Source of the DNA: an uncultured Bacteroidota bacterium
GTDB lineage: Bacteria > Bacteroidota > Bacteroidia > Chitinophagales > Chitinophagaceae
Direction: 5' to 3'
DNA length: 36,000 bases
Assembly: GCA_946479615.1 (NCBI GenBank)
Contig: CAMLGR010000030.1
Coordinates: 1-36,000, forward strand
The position numbers and the translations under genes are program-made. How positions within the stretch are numbered: position 1 is the stretch's first letter; the number at the start of each line of letters is the position of its first letter. Shown one piece after another: positions 1-7,604 of the stretch. The notes under the pieces were generated by a model, which saw only the letters and a program-made list of their open reading frames with translations, had not been told where the DNA came from and did not search any database.

Positions 1-71
1 GGAGGACAGGATTCGAACCTGCGACCCCCTGGTCCCAAACCAGGTATTCTACCGGCCTGAACTACCTCCCG
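1..71 (-). tRNA. tRNA-Pro (anticodon UGG), 3' end cut by the window
   Basis: Read on the minus strand, the sequence folds as a tRNA. It has an acceptor strand CGGGAGG, then TA, a D arm with stem GTTC/GAAT, an anticodon stem CCTGG/CCAGG with a seven-base loop TTTGGGA giving anticodon TGG, a five-base variable loop, and a T arm GCAGG-TTCGAAT-CCTGT followed by CCTCC, which pairs with GGAGG of the acceptor. The last two acceptor bases, the discriminator and any CCA lie before base 1, so the gene is incomplete here. The anticodon reads proline CCA, and CCG with wobble. Confidence 0.95.
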
Positions 72-91
72 ATCCGTATAAAAACGGGCTG

Positions 92-99
92 CGAAAATA
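92..99 (-). promoter_or_regulatory. candidate -7 element for the tRNA-Pro gene
   Basis: On the minus strand the octamer TATTTTCG lies 20 nt before the first tRNA base. It matches the Bacteroidetes -7 consensus TAnnTTTG except for C at the seventh position. No good -33 TTTG is present at the usual 19-21 nt spacing, so the call rests on one box and its position. Confidence 0.4.
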
Positions 100-210
100 G
101 GGAAATAATTGCTAGAAACCAGACCTTTTCAACAGATGTTCCGGAAAAAATATAGCCTCCGGCCCCAGTTTTTTTTGGGTAACTATCCAATAGCATCGAA
201 ATTCAATCCT

Positions 211-2664
211 ATGAAACGCACACTACTACTAACGATCTTTTTTCTTGCCGCCATTATCGCTTTCGGACAGAACCGTATAGCGCCGGCTTATCCACTGATT
301 ACACATGATCCTTATTTCAGTATCTGGTCCACTACAGACGAGCTGACTGCCTCCCCTACCAAACACTGGACAGGCACCGATCATTCGCTCGTGGGAGTAG
401 CCCGCGTGGATGGTATCAATTACCGCTTTCTCGGCAAACTAACTCAATCCTATACAACCATTCTTCCGGCTGCAGACGAAATCAATTATACGGCTTCCTA
501 TACAGAAACGGTTCCGGCCAGCAATTGGATGAAACCCGGTTTTGATGACAGCCACTGGAAAAAAGGAACAGCGCCATTTGGTGATCATAAAAATATTTCT
601 AAAACCATGTGGCTGACAAAAGATATCTGGATGCGCCGCGAATTCACTATCACGGATACCCATTTGAATAATCTATTTGTAAAACTCTGGCATGATGATG
701 ATGTGGAAGTCTATCTCAATGGCGAAGTTGTGTATGCCACCAAAGGATGGACCAGCAAGTTTATTTATGTGCCCATAAACGAAGGGATAAAAAGTAAACT
801 GAAGAAAGGAAAAAATATACTGGCTGTTCATGTGATCAATACGGCTGGCGGCGCCTGGCTGGATGCCGGTATCGTCGAAGAACCCAAAATGGTAACAGAT
901 AAAACTGCCATCGCAGTACAAAAAGATGTCACGATCAATGCTACACAGACGATCTATCAATTTGCCTGCGGCCAGATCGACCTGACACTGACATTTACTT
1001 CTCCTTTATTAATTAATGAACCGGATATACTTGCAAGACCAGTATCTTATATTACTGCGCGTGTACAATCATCCGATCAATCAACACACGATGTAGAATT
1101 GTATTTGGGTGCGTCAACAGATATTGCTGCCAATACACCGGCACAGGAGATCGATGCGCAGCAATACAGCAGTAATGGTTTATCCATCCTGAAAGCCGGT
1201 ACCAAACAACAACCTGTTTTGCAAAAGAAAGGAGACGATCTTCGGATCGATTGGGGATATATGTATGTAGCAGTACCGGCATCAGCAAAAGCCAATCAAT
1301 CGGTCAATATAGTAACAGATCTTAGTAATGTTTTCAAAACTGGTTTCAAAGGTAACACCACTGGGAAAAGCATGATGCTGAATACAGTTGTTACACTTGG
1401 CAGAGTAGGAGCGAATGTGACAGAACAATTATTCCTCATTGGGTATGATGATCTGTATTCGGTACAATATTTTACACAAAACCTGCGGCCCTGGTGGAGG
1501 GAAAAAGCAGGAGCCGGTATGGAAAATGAATTATCGGCTGCCGCTAAAGATTACAGAACTATTCTTGGTAAATGCGAAGCATTAAATATCCTCATTCATG
1601 ATGATGCGATGAAAGCGGGTGGAGAAAAATACACAAAGCTATGTGAACTGGCTTACCGGCAAAGCATGGCTGCCCATAAATTAGTAAAAGGTCCGCAGGG
1701 TGAAACTCTTTTTTTATCCAAAGAGAATTATAGCAATGGATCCATCAATACAGTAGATATAACTTATCCTTCCGCTCCTTTATTTCTCGTTTATAATCCT
1801 GAGTTGCTAAAGGGAATGATGAATGGCATTTTCTATTATAGCGAAAGCGGTAGATGGAAAAAACCTTTTGCTGCACATGATCTCGGTACTTATCCTATTG
1901 CTAATGGTCAAACTTATGGAGAAGATATGCCTGTAGAGGAATGTGGTAATATGATCATACTCACCGCAGCGATCGCAAGGGCAGAAGGCAATGCCTCGTA
2001 TGCGGCCAAACACTGGGAAACATTAACAACCTGGGCCGCTTACCTGCGTAAAGAAGGATTCGATCCGGCCAATCAATTGTGTACAGATGATTTTGCAGGT
2101 CATTTGGCACGTAATGCCAATCTTTCAGCAAAGGCGATTGTAGCATTGGGAGGATTTGCGCAACTCGCACAGGCGCTTGGCAAAACAGATATTGCTGATG
2201 AATACAAAACAGCATCCAGAGAAATGGCAACGAAATGGATGGGTATGGCAGCCGATGGCGATCATTATGCACTCACCTTTGACCGCAAAGGCACCTGGAG
2301 CCAGAAATATAATCTGGTATGGGATAAAATTCTGGAAATGGATTTGTTTCCCAAAGATGTTTTCGATAAGGAAATAAAATATTACCTCGGAAAACAAAAT
2401 GAATTCGGATTGCCGCTGGATAGCCGGGCCACGTATACCAAATCGGATTGGATACTATGGACATCTGTACTGGCCGATAATCAAAAAGATTTTGAAGCGT
2501 TGATCGGGCCTGTTTATAAATATGCTACCGAATCATCATCAAGAGTACCGTTGAGCGATTGGCACCAGACAACAACCGGTAAAATGGTTGGCTTCCAGGC
2601 GCGAAGCGTGGTAGGAGGTTATTTTATAAAAGTATTACATGCAAAATGGAACCACCCTATGTGA
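211..2664 (+). CDS. secreted glutaminase A-like protein (DUF4964/DUF5127/DUF4965/DUF1793)
   Basis: This 817-residue exported protein belongs to the bacterial and fungal 'glutaminase A' family, whose C-terminal half is an (alpha/alpha)6-type barrel. Real substrates in Bacteroidota are mostly untested. The ATG at 211 is chosen over the upstream in-frame ATG at 109 because it starts a clear signal peptide (MKRTLLLTIFFLAAIIAFGQ). The upstream 34 residues look non-coding. Domain order: DUF4964 at about 21-90 (LITHDPYFSIWS), an inserted galactose-binding-like beta domain at about 95-230 (WMKPGFDDSHW, DDDVEVYLNGE), DUF5127 at about 240-470, then DUF4965 and DUF1793. The family signature DDFAGHLARNANLSAKAI falls near residues 630-650. 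The stop codon lies inside an inverted repeat. Family is confident; glutaminase activity is not shown. Confidence 0.88.
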   Translation: MKRTLLLTIFFLAAIIAFGQNRIAPAYPLITHDPYFSIWSTTDELTASPTKHWTGTDHSLVGVARVDGINYRFLGKLTQSYTTILPAADEINYTASYTETVPASNWMKPGFDDSHWKKGTAPFGDHKNISKTMWLTKDIWMRREFTITDTHLNNLFVKLWHDDDVEVYLNGEVVYATKGWTSKFIYVPINEGIKSKLKKGKNILAVHVINTAGGAWLDAGIVEEPKMVTDKTAIAVQKDVTINATQTIYQFACGQIDLTLTFTSPLLINEPDILARPVSYITARVQSSDQSTHDVELYLGASTDIAANTPAQEIDAQQYSSNGLSILKAGTKQQPVLQKKGDDLRIDWGYMYVAVPASAKANQSVNIVTDLSNVFKTGFKGNTTGKSMMLNTVVTLGRVGANVTEQLFLIGYDDLYSVQYFTQNLRPWWREKAGAGMENELSAAAKDYRTILGKCEALNILIHDDAMKAGGEKYTKLCELAYRQSMAAHKLVKGPQGETLFLSKENYSNGSINTVDITYPSAPLFLVYNPELLKGMMNGIFYYSESGRWKKPFAAHDLGTYPIANGQTYGEDMPVEECGNMIILTAAIARAEGNASYAAKHWETLTTWAAYLRKEGFDPANQLCTDDFAGHLARNANLSAKAIVALGGFAQLAQALGKTDIADEYKTASREMATKWMGMAADGDHYALTFDRKGTWSQKYNLVWDKILEMDLFPKDVFDKEIKYYLGKQNEFGLPLDSRATYTKSDWILWTSVLADNQKDFEALIGPVYKYATESSSRVPLSDWHQTTTGKMVGFQARSVVGGYFIKVLHAKWNHPM

Positions 2665-2777
2665 AACCTATGTTCCTATGTGCCTATGTGGTAAGAATTA
2701 CGACAGACAATTATAGTCCTATATCTGCATGGCGTAGATTTACCACATAGGCACATAGGAACATAGGTTTCACATAG
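2657..2777. repeat. family A element, copy 1: perfect 38-bp inverted repeat with 45-nt spacer
   Basis: The left arm at 2657-2694 and right arm at 2740-2777 are exact reverse complements. They are built from iterated CCTATGT/ACATAGG words. The 45-nt spacer is not random: its reverse complement matches the spacer of the copy at 26067-26179 at about 39 of 45 positions. This makes the whole unit of about 120 bp a dispersed element. The left arm includes the last codons and TGA stop of the preceding gene. A transcript from either strand could form a very long hairpin, so it may act as a terminator or 3' stabiliser. Confidence 0.9.
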
Positions 2778-3280
2778 AGGGAAATTATATATGAGATGGG
2801 AGAGAATAAAACCTGATTTTTATCATTGATTTTTTTTGTCAACAACTCTTCTCTCCATACATTTACTCCGCTGTTATGGTATGGCCAATCGAACGGATTT
2901 TTATCAGGTAAGTATAAGAAACAAAAGCAATGTCTTCACATTATAACAGCAATCCATAGTAATAGTACGATTCGCAACATACTATGCGTGTTCATGCGAT
3001 CGTTATGTTGCTCCACCTTCGATTATTCAATTCTCTGAAACCATCCCACGGATTTTTTTGCCCGGTAACCGGTTTGCCTGTGTTGATACAGCAGCGTACT
3101 GGCATCAGCTATAGATAATAACATAATAACGATTGCGATCCGCTATACAGTGGTGGTGATTGGAAACTTGGTGGATTCACTTCCCACCAGCCGTGCTAAC
3201 CTTAAACACCCAACACCATCGCTGTACAGCCGGAAAACCGATAATGAGAGGACAGTGCTGTTGGGACTGCCATATGAAAA
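2778..3280. other. intergenic stretch without a recognisable gene
   Basis: This roughly 500-bp stretch has short open frames on both strands, but none has a conserved-looking product, a sensible start or operon context. It lies between the family A inverted repeat and the terminator of the minus-strand sugar transferase gene. I see no tRNA, riboswitch or insertion sequence ends in it. Confidence 0.5.
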
Positions 3281-3320
3281 ATAAAAAGCCCCGGGTTTAA
3301 CCAACACCGGGACTTTTTTT
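3281..3320 (-). terminator. intrinsic terminator of the sugar transferase gene
   Basis: On the minus strand AGTCCCGG (3314-3307) pairs with CCGGGGCT (3294-3287) across a loop of about 12 nt, with one G-U pair, and TTTTTATTTTT follows. It begins about 40 nt after the stop at 3352. On the plus strand the stem has one C-A mismatch but is followed by seven Ts, so it may work in both directions. Confidence 0.8.
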
Positions 3321-3351
3321 AACAAACAAAGAGAACGGGAGAGAGCCTGTA

Positions 3352-4113
3352 TTATTTTTCAGCAATAGGTTTATTGAATAAAACCCTGCCTGTATTTTTA
3401 AAAGCGAACGCCAGCGTTTTGACAATGATCTTTATATCGAGCAGCGCGTTCAGGTTTCCTACATACATCGCATCCCAGTAATAGCGGTTGATGATACTGT
3501 CATAATTGGTAGTGGGTCCATGATATCCATTCACCTGGGCCCAGCCGGTAATGCCCGGCCGGACCAGGTTTCTGAATGAATAGGACGATATAACGAAGGA
3601 GAAACGGATACAATCATTGATCATATGAGGGCGTGGTCCAACAACACTCATATCACCCAAAATGATATTGAAGAACTGCGGCAGTTCATCGATATTGGTA
3701 TAACGCATGATCTTTCCCACCCGCGTAATGCGGTCATCATTAATAGCTGCCGGACGTTCATCGGCTTCTTCATTGACTGTCATCGTACGGAACTTGATAC
3801 AGTAAAATGCTTTTCCGTTACGACCGATCCTTTTTTGCCGGAAGAATACAGGCCCTCCTGAATCAAGTTTGATCAGTATCGCCAGCAAGGGTAACAGCCA
3901 ACTGAGAATAACGGTAATGATGATAGCAGAAAAGAAAATATCGAAGCCCCGCTTAAAGAATAAATACCTTTTCCGGCTGGCAACGAAGCTGCAGATAATT
4001 CCGTTCTGATTCAAACCCGACATCTTTTCAATGGGCCATGAATCAATATTGGCTTGCCTTACAGTTGAACCCATGCCCTGGTCGGTGATTGACGGATGGT
4101 TTAGTGGATGCAC
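3352..4113 (-). CDS. undecaprenyl-phosphate sugar-1-phosphate transferase (bacterial sugar transferase)
   Basis: This enzyme transfers a sugar-1-phosphate from a nucleotide sugar to undecaprenyl phosphate at the inner membrane, the initiating step of polysaccharide repeat-unit assembly. The 253-residue reading shows the PF02397 hallmarks: KRGFDIFFS entering a membrane helix at about 57-80, PVFFRQKRIGRNGKAF at about 88-103, KFRTM at 107-111, DELPQFFNIILGDMSVVGPRP at about 142-162, and RPGITGWAQVNG at about 185-196. It has only the catalytic module, like short WecP/PglC-type enzymes, without the multi-helix N-terminal domain of WcaJ/WbaP. The start is uncertain: 4113 is GTG, and an ATG at 4074 (residue 14) is a good alternative. 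It is divergent from the next gene and ends at an intrinsic terminator. The sugar used cannot be read from sequence. Confidence 0.92.
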   Translation of the reverse strand: MHPLNHPSITDQGMGSTVRQANIDSWPIEKMSGLNQNGIICSFVASRKRYLFFKRGFDIFFSAIIITVILSWLLPLLAILIKLDSGGPVFFRQKRIGRNGKAFYCIKFRTMTVNEEADERPAAINDDRITRVGKIMRYTNIDELPQFFNIILGDMSVVGPRPHMINDCIRFSFVISSYSFRNLVRPGITGWAQVNGYHGPTTNYDSIINRYYWDAMYVGNLNALLDIKIIVKTLAFAFKNTGRVLFNKPIAEK

Positions 4114-4200
4114 CGTACAATGTTTTAAAAGAAATCGGTAAAAAGACCCCCGGGGTTGCTTTTAATGAACTATAAAATGAATGTAACCGGCGATAAAATA

Positions 4201-5121
4201 ATGAGCTTTCCCCCGGAGTTGTCCCCGGCCCGCGCTGCCATTCTGAAAACGCTTGCCTACTTCGATATTTTTCATTACCCTCTTTCCAAAGACGAGATCA
4301 GCCGGTTTCTCGTCGATCAGCAACCGGCCAGTGTCCTGGAAACAACGTTGGCGGAACTGGTCAATGAGCAGCGTATATTTTTATATAAGAATTTTTACAG
4401 CCTGCACGATAATCCCTTATTCATTTACCGGAGAATAAAAGGCAACCGTCATGCGATGGAGCTATTACCCAAAGCCCTGCGGATCGGCCGGTTCCTGCAC
4501 CGGTTTCCCTTTGTCAGGAGTGTGGCGATCTCGGGTTCCTTATCCAAAAATTTTGCCGATGAAAAGGCCGATATCGATTTCTTTATTATTACCAAAGCCA
4601 ACCGGTTGTGGATCGCGCGCACCATCATGCACCTTTTCAAAAAGCTCACGTTCCTGGTGGGCCGCCAGCACTATTATTGCATGAATTATTATATCGATGA
4701 AAATGCATTGCTGCTGGAGGAGCAGAATATCTTCACCGCTATGGAAATAAAGACATTGTTACCGGTAAGCGGGAAAGAATCGATCGATCTTTTTTTTGAT
4801 ACCAATAAGTGGGCGCATGATTTCTTGCCGGCCTGTCCTTTCCGGCAGCCCTCCAAACCGGATGGATCGGAAGGCATCATCAAACGAATGGCAGAATGGT
4901 TTTGGAATAACCGGGCTGGTGATAAACTGGATGAGTACCTGATGGAACTAACAGCAGCCCGCTGGAACCGCAAACAGGAAAAAGGTATACGCAATGAGAA
5001 GGGATATACAATGGGATTGATGACGGGAAAACATTTTGCCCGTTCCAACCCCGGATCATTCCAGGAAAAAGTGCTGATGATGTATAAGAAGAAGGTGGAA
5101 GAGTTGGAAGTAGAATTATGA
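4201..5121 (+). CDS. nucleotidyltransferase-fold protein of unknown substrate
   Basis: This 306-residue protein starts at an ATG giving MSFPPELSPARAAILKTLAY; in-frame ATGs at 4165 and 4177 are possible starts. Residues about 10-70 look like a winged-helix module (AILKTLAYFDIFHYPLSKDEI). The centre carries a nucleotidyltransferase signature, ISGSLSKNFADEKADIDFFII: a Gly-Ser pair at 112-113 and an acidic D-x-D at 124/126, as in minimal MNT/DNA-polymerase-beta folds. No membrane segment or signal peptide is visible. It sits beside the initiating sugar transferase at the edge of the polysaccharide locus, so a role in sugar activation or regulation is possible, but I do not recognise a characterised homologue. 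Its last codons and stop lie in the 192-bp duplicated segment. Confidence 0.72.
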   Translation: MSFPPELSPARAAILKTLAYFDIFHYPLSKDEISRFLVDQQPASVLETTLAELVNEQRIFLYKNFYSLHDNPLFIYRRIKGNRHAMELLPKALRIGRFLHRFPFVRSVAISGSLSKNFADEKADIDFFIITKANRLWIARTIMHLFKKLTFLVGRQHYYCMNYYIDENALLLEEQNIFTAMEIKTLLPVSGKESIDLFFDTNKWAHDFLPACPFRQPSKPDGSEGIIKRMAEWFWNNRAGDKLDEYLMELTAARWNRKQEKGIRNEKGYTMGLMTGKHFARSNPGSFQEKVLMMYKKKVEELEVEL

Positions 5122-5202
5122 ATTAATAATTATGAATGATGAGTAGTGGATGGTGAATAATAAGGTCCCCCATTCATAATTCACCATTCTGAATTCATAA
5201 TT
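5114..5202. repeat. family B inverted repeat (AATTATGAATT type), copy 1
   Basis: AATTATGAATT at 5114-5124 is complemented by AATTCATAATT at 5192-5202. A nested pair follows: AATTATGAATG at 5128-5138 with CATTCATAATT at 5171-5181, and GGTGAAT/ATTCACC words inside. The plus-strand stop codon TGA lies in the left arm. The duplicate at 5306-5394 has the same design. Confidence 0.75.
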
Positions 5203-5305
5203 TCCCTTCTCATCGCATTTCCAGCCACTTCATATGCAACTGCGCCCACATCGATCTTAGCTTAAACATGGACCAGTAAGAGGAAGGTGGAAGAGTTGGA
5301 AGTAG

Positions 5306-5394
5306 AATTATGAATTAATAATTATGAATGATGAGTGGTGAATGGTGAAGAATAGGGTACCTCATTCATAATTCACCATTCTGAATTCATAATT
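5306..5394. repeat. family B inverted repeat, copy 2 (inside the tandem duplication)
   Basis: This is the 192-bp-shifted duplicate of the repeat at 5114-5202, with outer arms at 5306-5316 and 5384-5394. It has diverged at about ten positions in the central part (for example GTGGTGAATGG against GTAGTGGATGG). It lies just after the stop codon of the minus-strand radical SAM gene and could form a 3' hairpin for it. Confidence 0.75.
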
Positions 5395-5401
5395 TCCCTT
5401 C

Positions 5402-6796
5402 TCATCGCATTTCCAGCCACTTCATATGCAACTGCGCCCACATCGATCTTAGTTTAAACATGGGCCAGCGAAATAGATTATCAAATGGCCGTTTCAGTGC
5501 TTTCCTGAAATACACTTCGTTAGAGATCATCCGGATCGCATAATCATAATACTTCCGGTTATAAGTGCGTTTAAAATCGATATCACGATCGGTGCTGTCT
5601 GCCCAGGGCAATTGTTCGATGAAACGGCTTTCCACTTCTTCATACAAAGGTGTGCCTTTGATCGGGTAAGCAACGGTAATGGTAAAATGATCGGGATCGG
5701 ATGTTTTCAGATGCCGTGCTGTTTCAAAAATATCTTCCCTTGTTTCACCCGGATAACCCACCATGATAAAAGTGCCGGCTTCGATACCATGTTTTTTCGA
5801 CAATTGGATCATTTCCCTCACCTGCTGCACTTCTACCCGGCGGTCCATCAGGTCGATCACTTTCTGCGAGCCGCTTTCTGCACCGATCCATACACGGAAA
5901 CAACCGCTTTTCTTCAATGTTTTGATCACGTCTTCATTCATACGATCGGCCCGGCTGATACATTCGTAGGCTACAGTGATGTTCCGTTTTTCCAGTTCTT
6001 CTGCAAACCCGTTCAGCCATTTATGATTGATGGTAAAAACATCATCGACAAACCAGATACTGTCTACCTGGTAATTCTGCTGTATCCATTCTATTTCATC
6101 TACTACGTGAGCAGGACTTCTGCGGCGATAACTCGCGCCATATACAGCACGGCTGCACCATTTGCAGGAATAAGGACAACCCCGCATGGTATTGATGGTA
6201 ATGGAACTGGAGCCATGCTTTTGTTTCCAGGCATCAAAATATAATTGCAGGTCCACCTTGAGACGGTTGGGCATGGGCAACTGGTCAACATTCCTCAACT
6301 TTTCTCTTTCGGCATTTTTATAAATATTATTCTCTGCATCTTTATAAATGATACCGGCAATCTGGCTGATCTCTCCTTCTTTTTTTAAGATCCAGTTCAC
6401 CAGTTCCAGCATGGATTCTTCGCCTTCACCAAGAACGATATAATCAGCGCCATGGATTAAAAAATTACTGGCATGATTTCTTACTTCCGGTCCGCCGAGA
6501 ATAATTTTTGTATTTGACAGTTCCGGGTGTGCCTTAATGAATCGAATGATGCGAAGCACATTCAGTTTTGTCATCAGGTTGGTGTAAATGCCAACTACTT
6601 CGGGTTTGTTTCTCAATAGAGTTTCGCAGAGTTCATCAAAGGAAGAGAAAGTGCTGTCGAATACTTCATTATCCCATCCAAACTTTTCCAGCCAGGCGGA
6701 AATATACAGTATACCCAATGGGATATAGGGTCGCATGATCTTCTTCTCTTTCTCGTCTTCCCATATAAAATAACCATGTGTAAGCAGGATATTCAT
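5402..6796 (-). CDS. B12-binding-domain radical SAM protein (BchE-like class)
   Basis: This 464-residue protein has a cobalamin-binding-like N-terminal Rossmann domain at about 1-150 (PYIPLGILYISAWLE, IILGGPEVRNHA, VLGEGE). A radical SAM barrel follows, with the 4Fe-4S motif CPYSCKWC giving Cys207, Cys211 and Cys214, and later GAESGSQKVIDLM and GYPGETREDI. Family members use SAM and usually cobalamin to methylate or rearrange unactivated carbon atoms; the substrate here is unknown. It is the last gene of a minus-strand run and starts 1 nt after the methyltransferase stop at 6798. It is clearly paralogous to the protein encoded at 7591-9051 (shared RSPxHVxDE, IWFxDD and WxGAESGSQK motifs). Cobalamin dependence is inferred from the domain and not from a DxHxxG motif, which I do not see. 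Confidence 0.9.
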   Translation of the reverse strand: MNILLTHGYFIWEDEKEKKIMRPYIPLGILYISAWLEKFGWDNEVFDSTFSSFDELCETLLRNKPEVVGIYTNLMTKLNVLRIIRFIKAHPELSNTKIILGGPEVRNHASNFLIHGADYIVLGEGEESMLELVNWILKKEGEISQIAGIIYKDAENNIYKNAEREKLRNVDQLPMPNRLKVDLQLYFDAWKQKHGSSSITINTMRGCPYSCKWCSRAVYGASYRRRSPAHVVDEIEWIQQNYQVDSIWFVDDVFTINHKWLNGFAEELEKRNITVAYECISRADRMNEDVIKTLKKSGCFRVWIGAESGSQKVIDLMDRRVEVQQVREMIQLSKKHGIEAGTFIMVGYPGETREDIFETARHLKTSDPDHFTITVAYPIKGTPLYEEVESRFIEQLPWADSTDRDIDFKRTYNRKYYDYAIRMISNEVYFRKALKRPFDNLFRWPMFKLRSMWAQLHMKWLEMR

Positions 6797-6797
6797 G

Positions 6798-7604
6798 TCA
6801 TACTTTCTTTAACAGCAGGTATTGATGGTCGGCAAACTGGCTGAATGCAGAAATGCCACCTGCTTTTTTTTCAAATTTTTCCAGCGATCGGAACCAGCCG
6901 GGATTTTTTTGCATAAAGGATTCAAGGTAGGAGGGAGGTACAAATAATCCCACCGGTCTCGCTTCAGTTTTTTTGAACCGGTTAAACAAACGGCAGAACC
7001 GGCTGGCAGAATAATAGTATACTTCCTGGAATACGCCTTCTTTCAATTCCGATACAGATGGTTTCTTTCTCCACCGCCGGAACGCCTTACCGGGTTTCCC
7101 TTTCAATAAAAAATAGATTGTTTCCCACCAATTATATTTTCCAAAGATCACGGCGGCGATATGCCCGCCGGGTTTTAATAAATTGTATAGCTGCTGATTC
7201 AGTAAGCTAAGTTCATCAGCAGCCACACAGTTAAGGCCTGAAAAATTAGAGAATACCAGGTCGAATTTTTCATAGGCAAGCGCGGCCGGGAGATCAGCGA
7301 AAGCGCAATGCGTAAATTGAACCAATTGACTGATTGCAAACGAAGATTTCTTCCGGGCTTCCGTTATCATTGCTTCCGAAGTATCGGTAGCTACTACGCG
7401 GTGTCCTAACGAGGATAACCATATCGCATCGTCTCCCGTACCACAGTTTATTTCGAGTATGTTCAAACGCGTTTTATCTTTTAAAAAATCTCCCAGCCAG
7501 GTCCGTACCTGTTCCCGTTGTGCCTGCCCGGTAAGACTACGGCTGAAGCTATTGTCATAGTCAGCCGCCATGGCATCAAAGGCGCTGATCTTACCGGCGC
7601 GCAT
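6798..7604 (-). CDS. class I SAM-dependent methyltransferase
   Basis: This 268-residue soluble protein carries methyltransferase motif I as ILEINCGTGDDAIWL at about 49-63, an acidic end of strand 2 (VVATDTSEAMI), and a motif around FDLVFSNFSGLNC. The C-terminal part (LLKPGGHIAAVIFG) is typical of small-molecule or sugar methyltransferases of the Methyltransf_11/25 type. The ATG at 7604 overlaps the end of the upstream radical SAM gene by 14 bp, and the downstream radical SAM gene begins 1 bp after its stop, so the three are very probably cotranscribed and coupled. The methyl acceptor is unknown; a sugar or lipid-linked glycan intermediate fits the context. Confidence 0.88.
   Translation of the reverse strand: MRAGKISAFDAMAADYDNSFSRSLTGQAQREQVRTWLGDFLKDKTRLNILEINCGTGDDAIWLSSLGHRVVATDTSEAMITEARKKSSFAISQLVQFTHCAFADLPAALAYEKFDLVFSNFSGLNCVAADELSLLNQQLYNLLKPGGHIAAVIFGKYNWWETIYFLLKGKPGKAFRRWRKKPSVSELKEGVFQEVYYYSASRFCRLFNRFKKTEARPVGLFVPPSYLESFMQKNPGWFRSLEKFEKKAGGISAFSQFADHQYLLLKKV

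Larger units (their letters stand above)
5085..5470. repeat. 192-bp tandem duplication across a convergent gene junction
   Basis: Copy 1 (about 5085-5278) and copy 2 (about 5277-5470) align with a constant offset of 192 bp and only scattered substitutions. Examples are GAAGGTGGAA at 5091 and 5283, and CATCGCATTT at 5211 and 5403. Copy 1 holds the true 3' end of the plus-strand nucleotidyltransferase gene and a ghost of the C-terminal codons of the minus-strand radical SAM gene. Copy 2 holds the reverse: the true radical SAM 3' end and a ghost of the nucleotidyltransferase 3' end. Each copy contains a family B inverted repeat. Confidence 0.93.

Noticed and set aside
2657..2777. Insertion sequence ends
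   Set aside because: The arms are long inverted repeats, but only 45 bp lies between them. There is no transposase nearby and I see no target-site duplication.
2826..3038. 70-codon plus-strand open frame in the intergenic stretch
   Set aside because: The composition is unlike the neighbours, with no start context and no recognisable product.
3143..3325. 60-codon minus-strand open frame downstream of the sugar transferase
   Set aside because: Its start lies inside the terminator hairpin at 3281-3320, so it would be transcribed poorly, and it has no recognised domain. A conserved spurious frame in a repeat is possible but not shown here.
5085..5470. Short CRISPR-like array
   Set aside because: There are only two copies of one 192-bp unit, with gene ends inside; there are no short repeats with unique spacers and no cas genes.
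5612..6244. 210-codon plus-strand open frame
   Set aside because: It lies wholly antisense to the radical SAM gene at 5402-6796, which has unmistakable motifs. The translation is Phe/Cys/His-rich without any recognisable domain.
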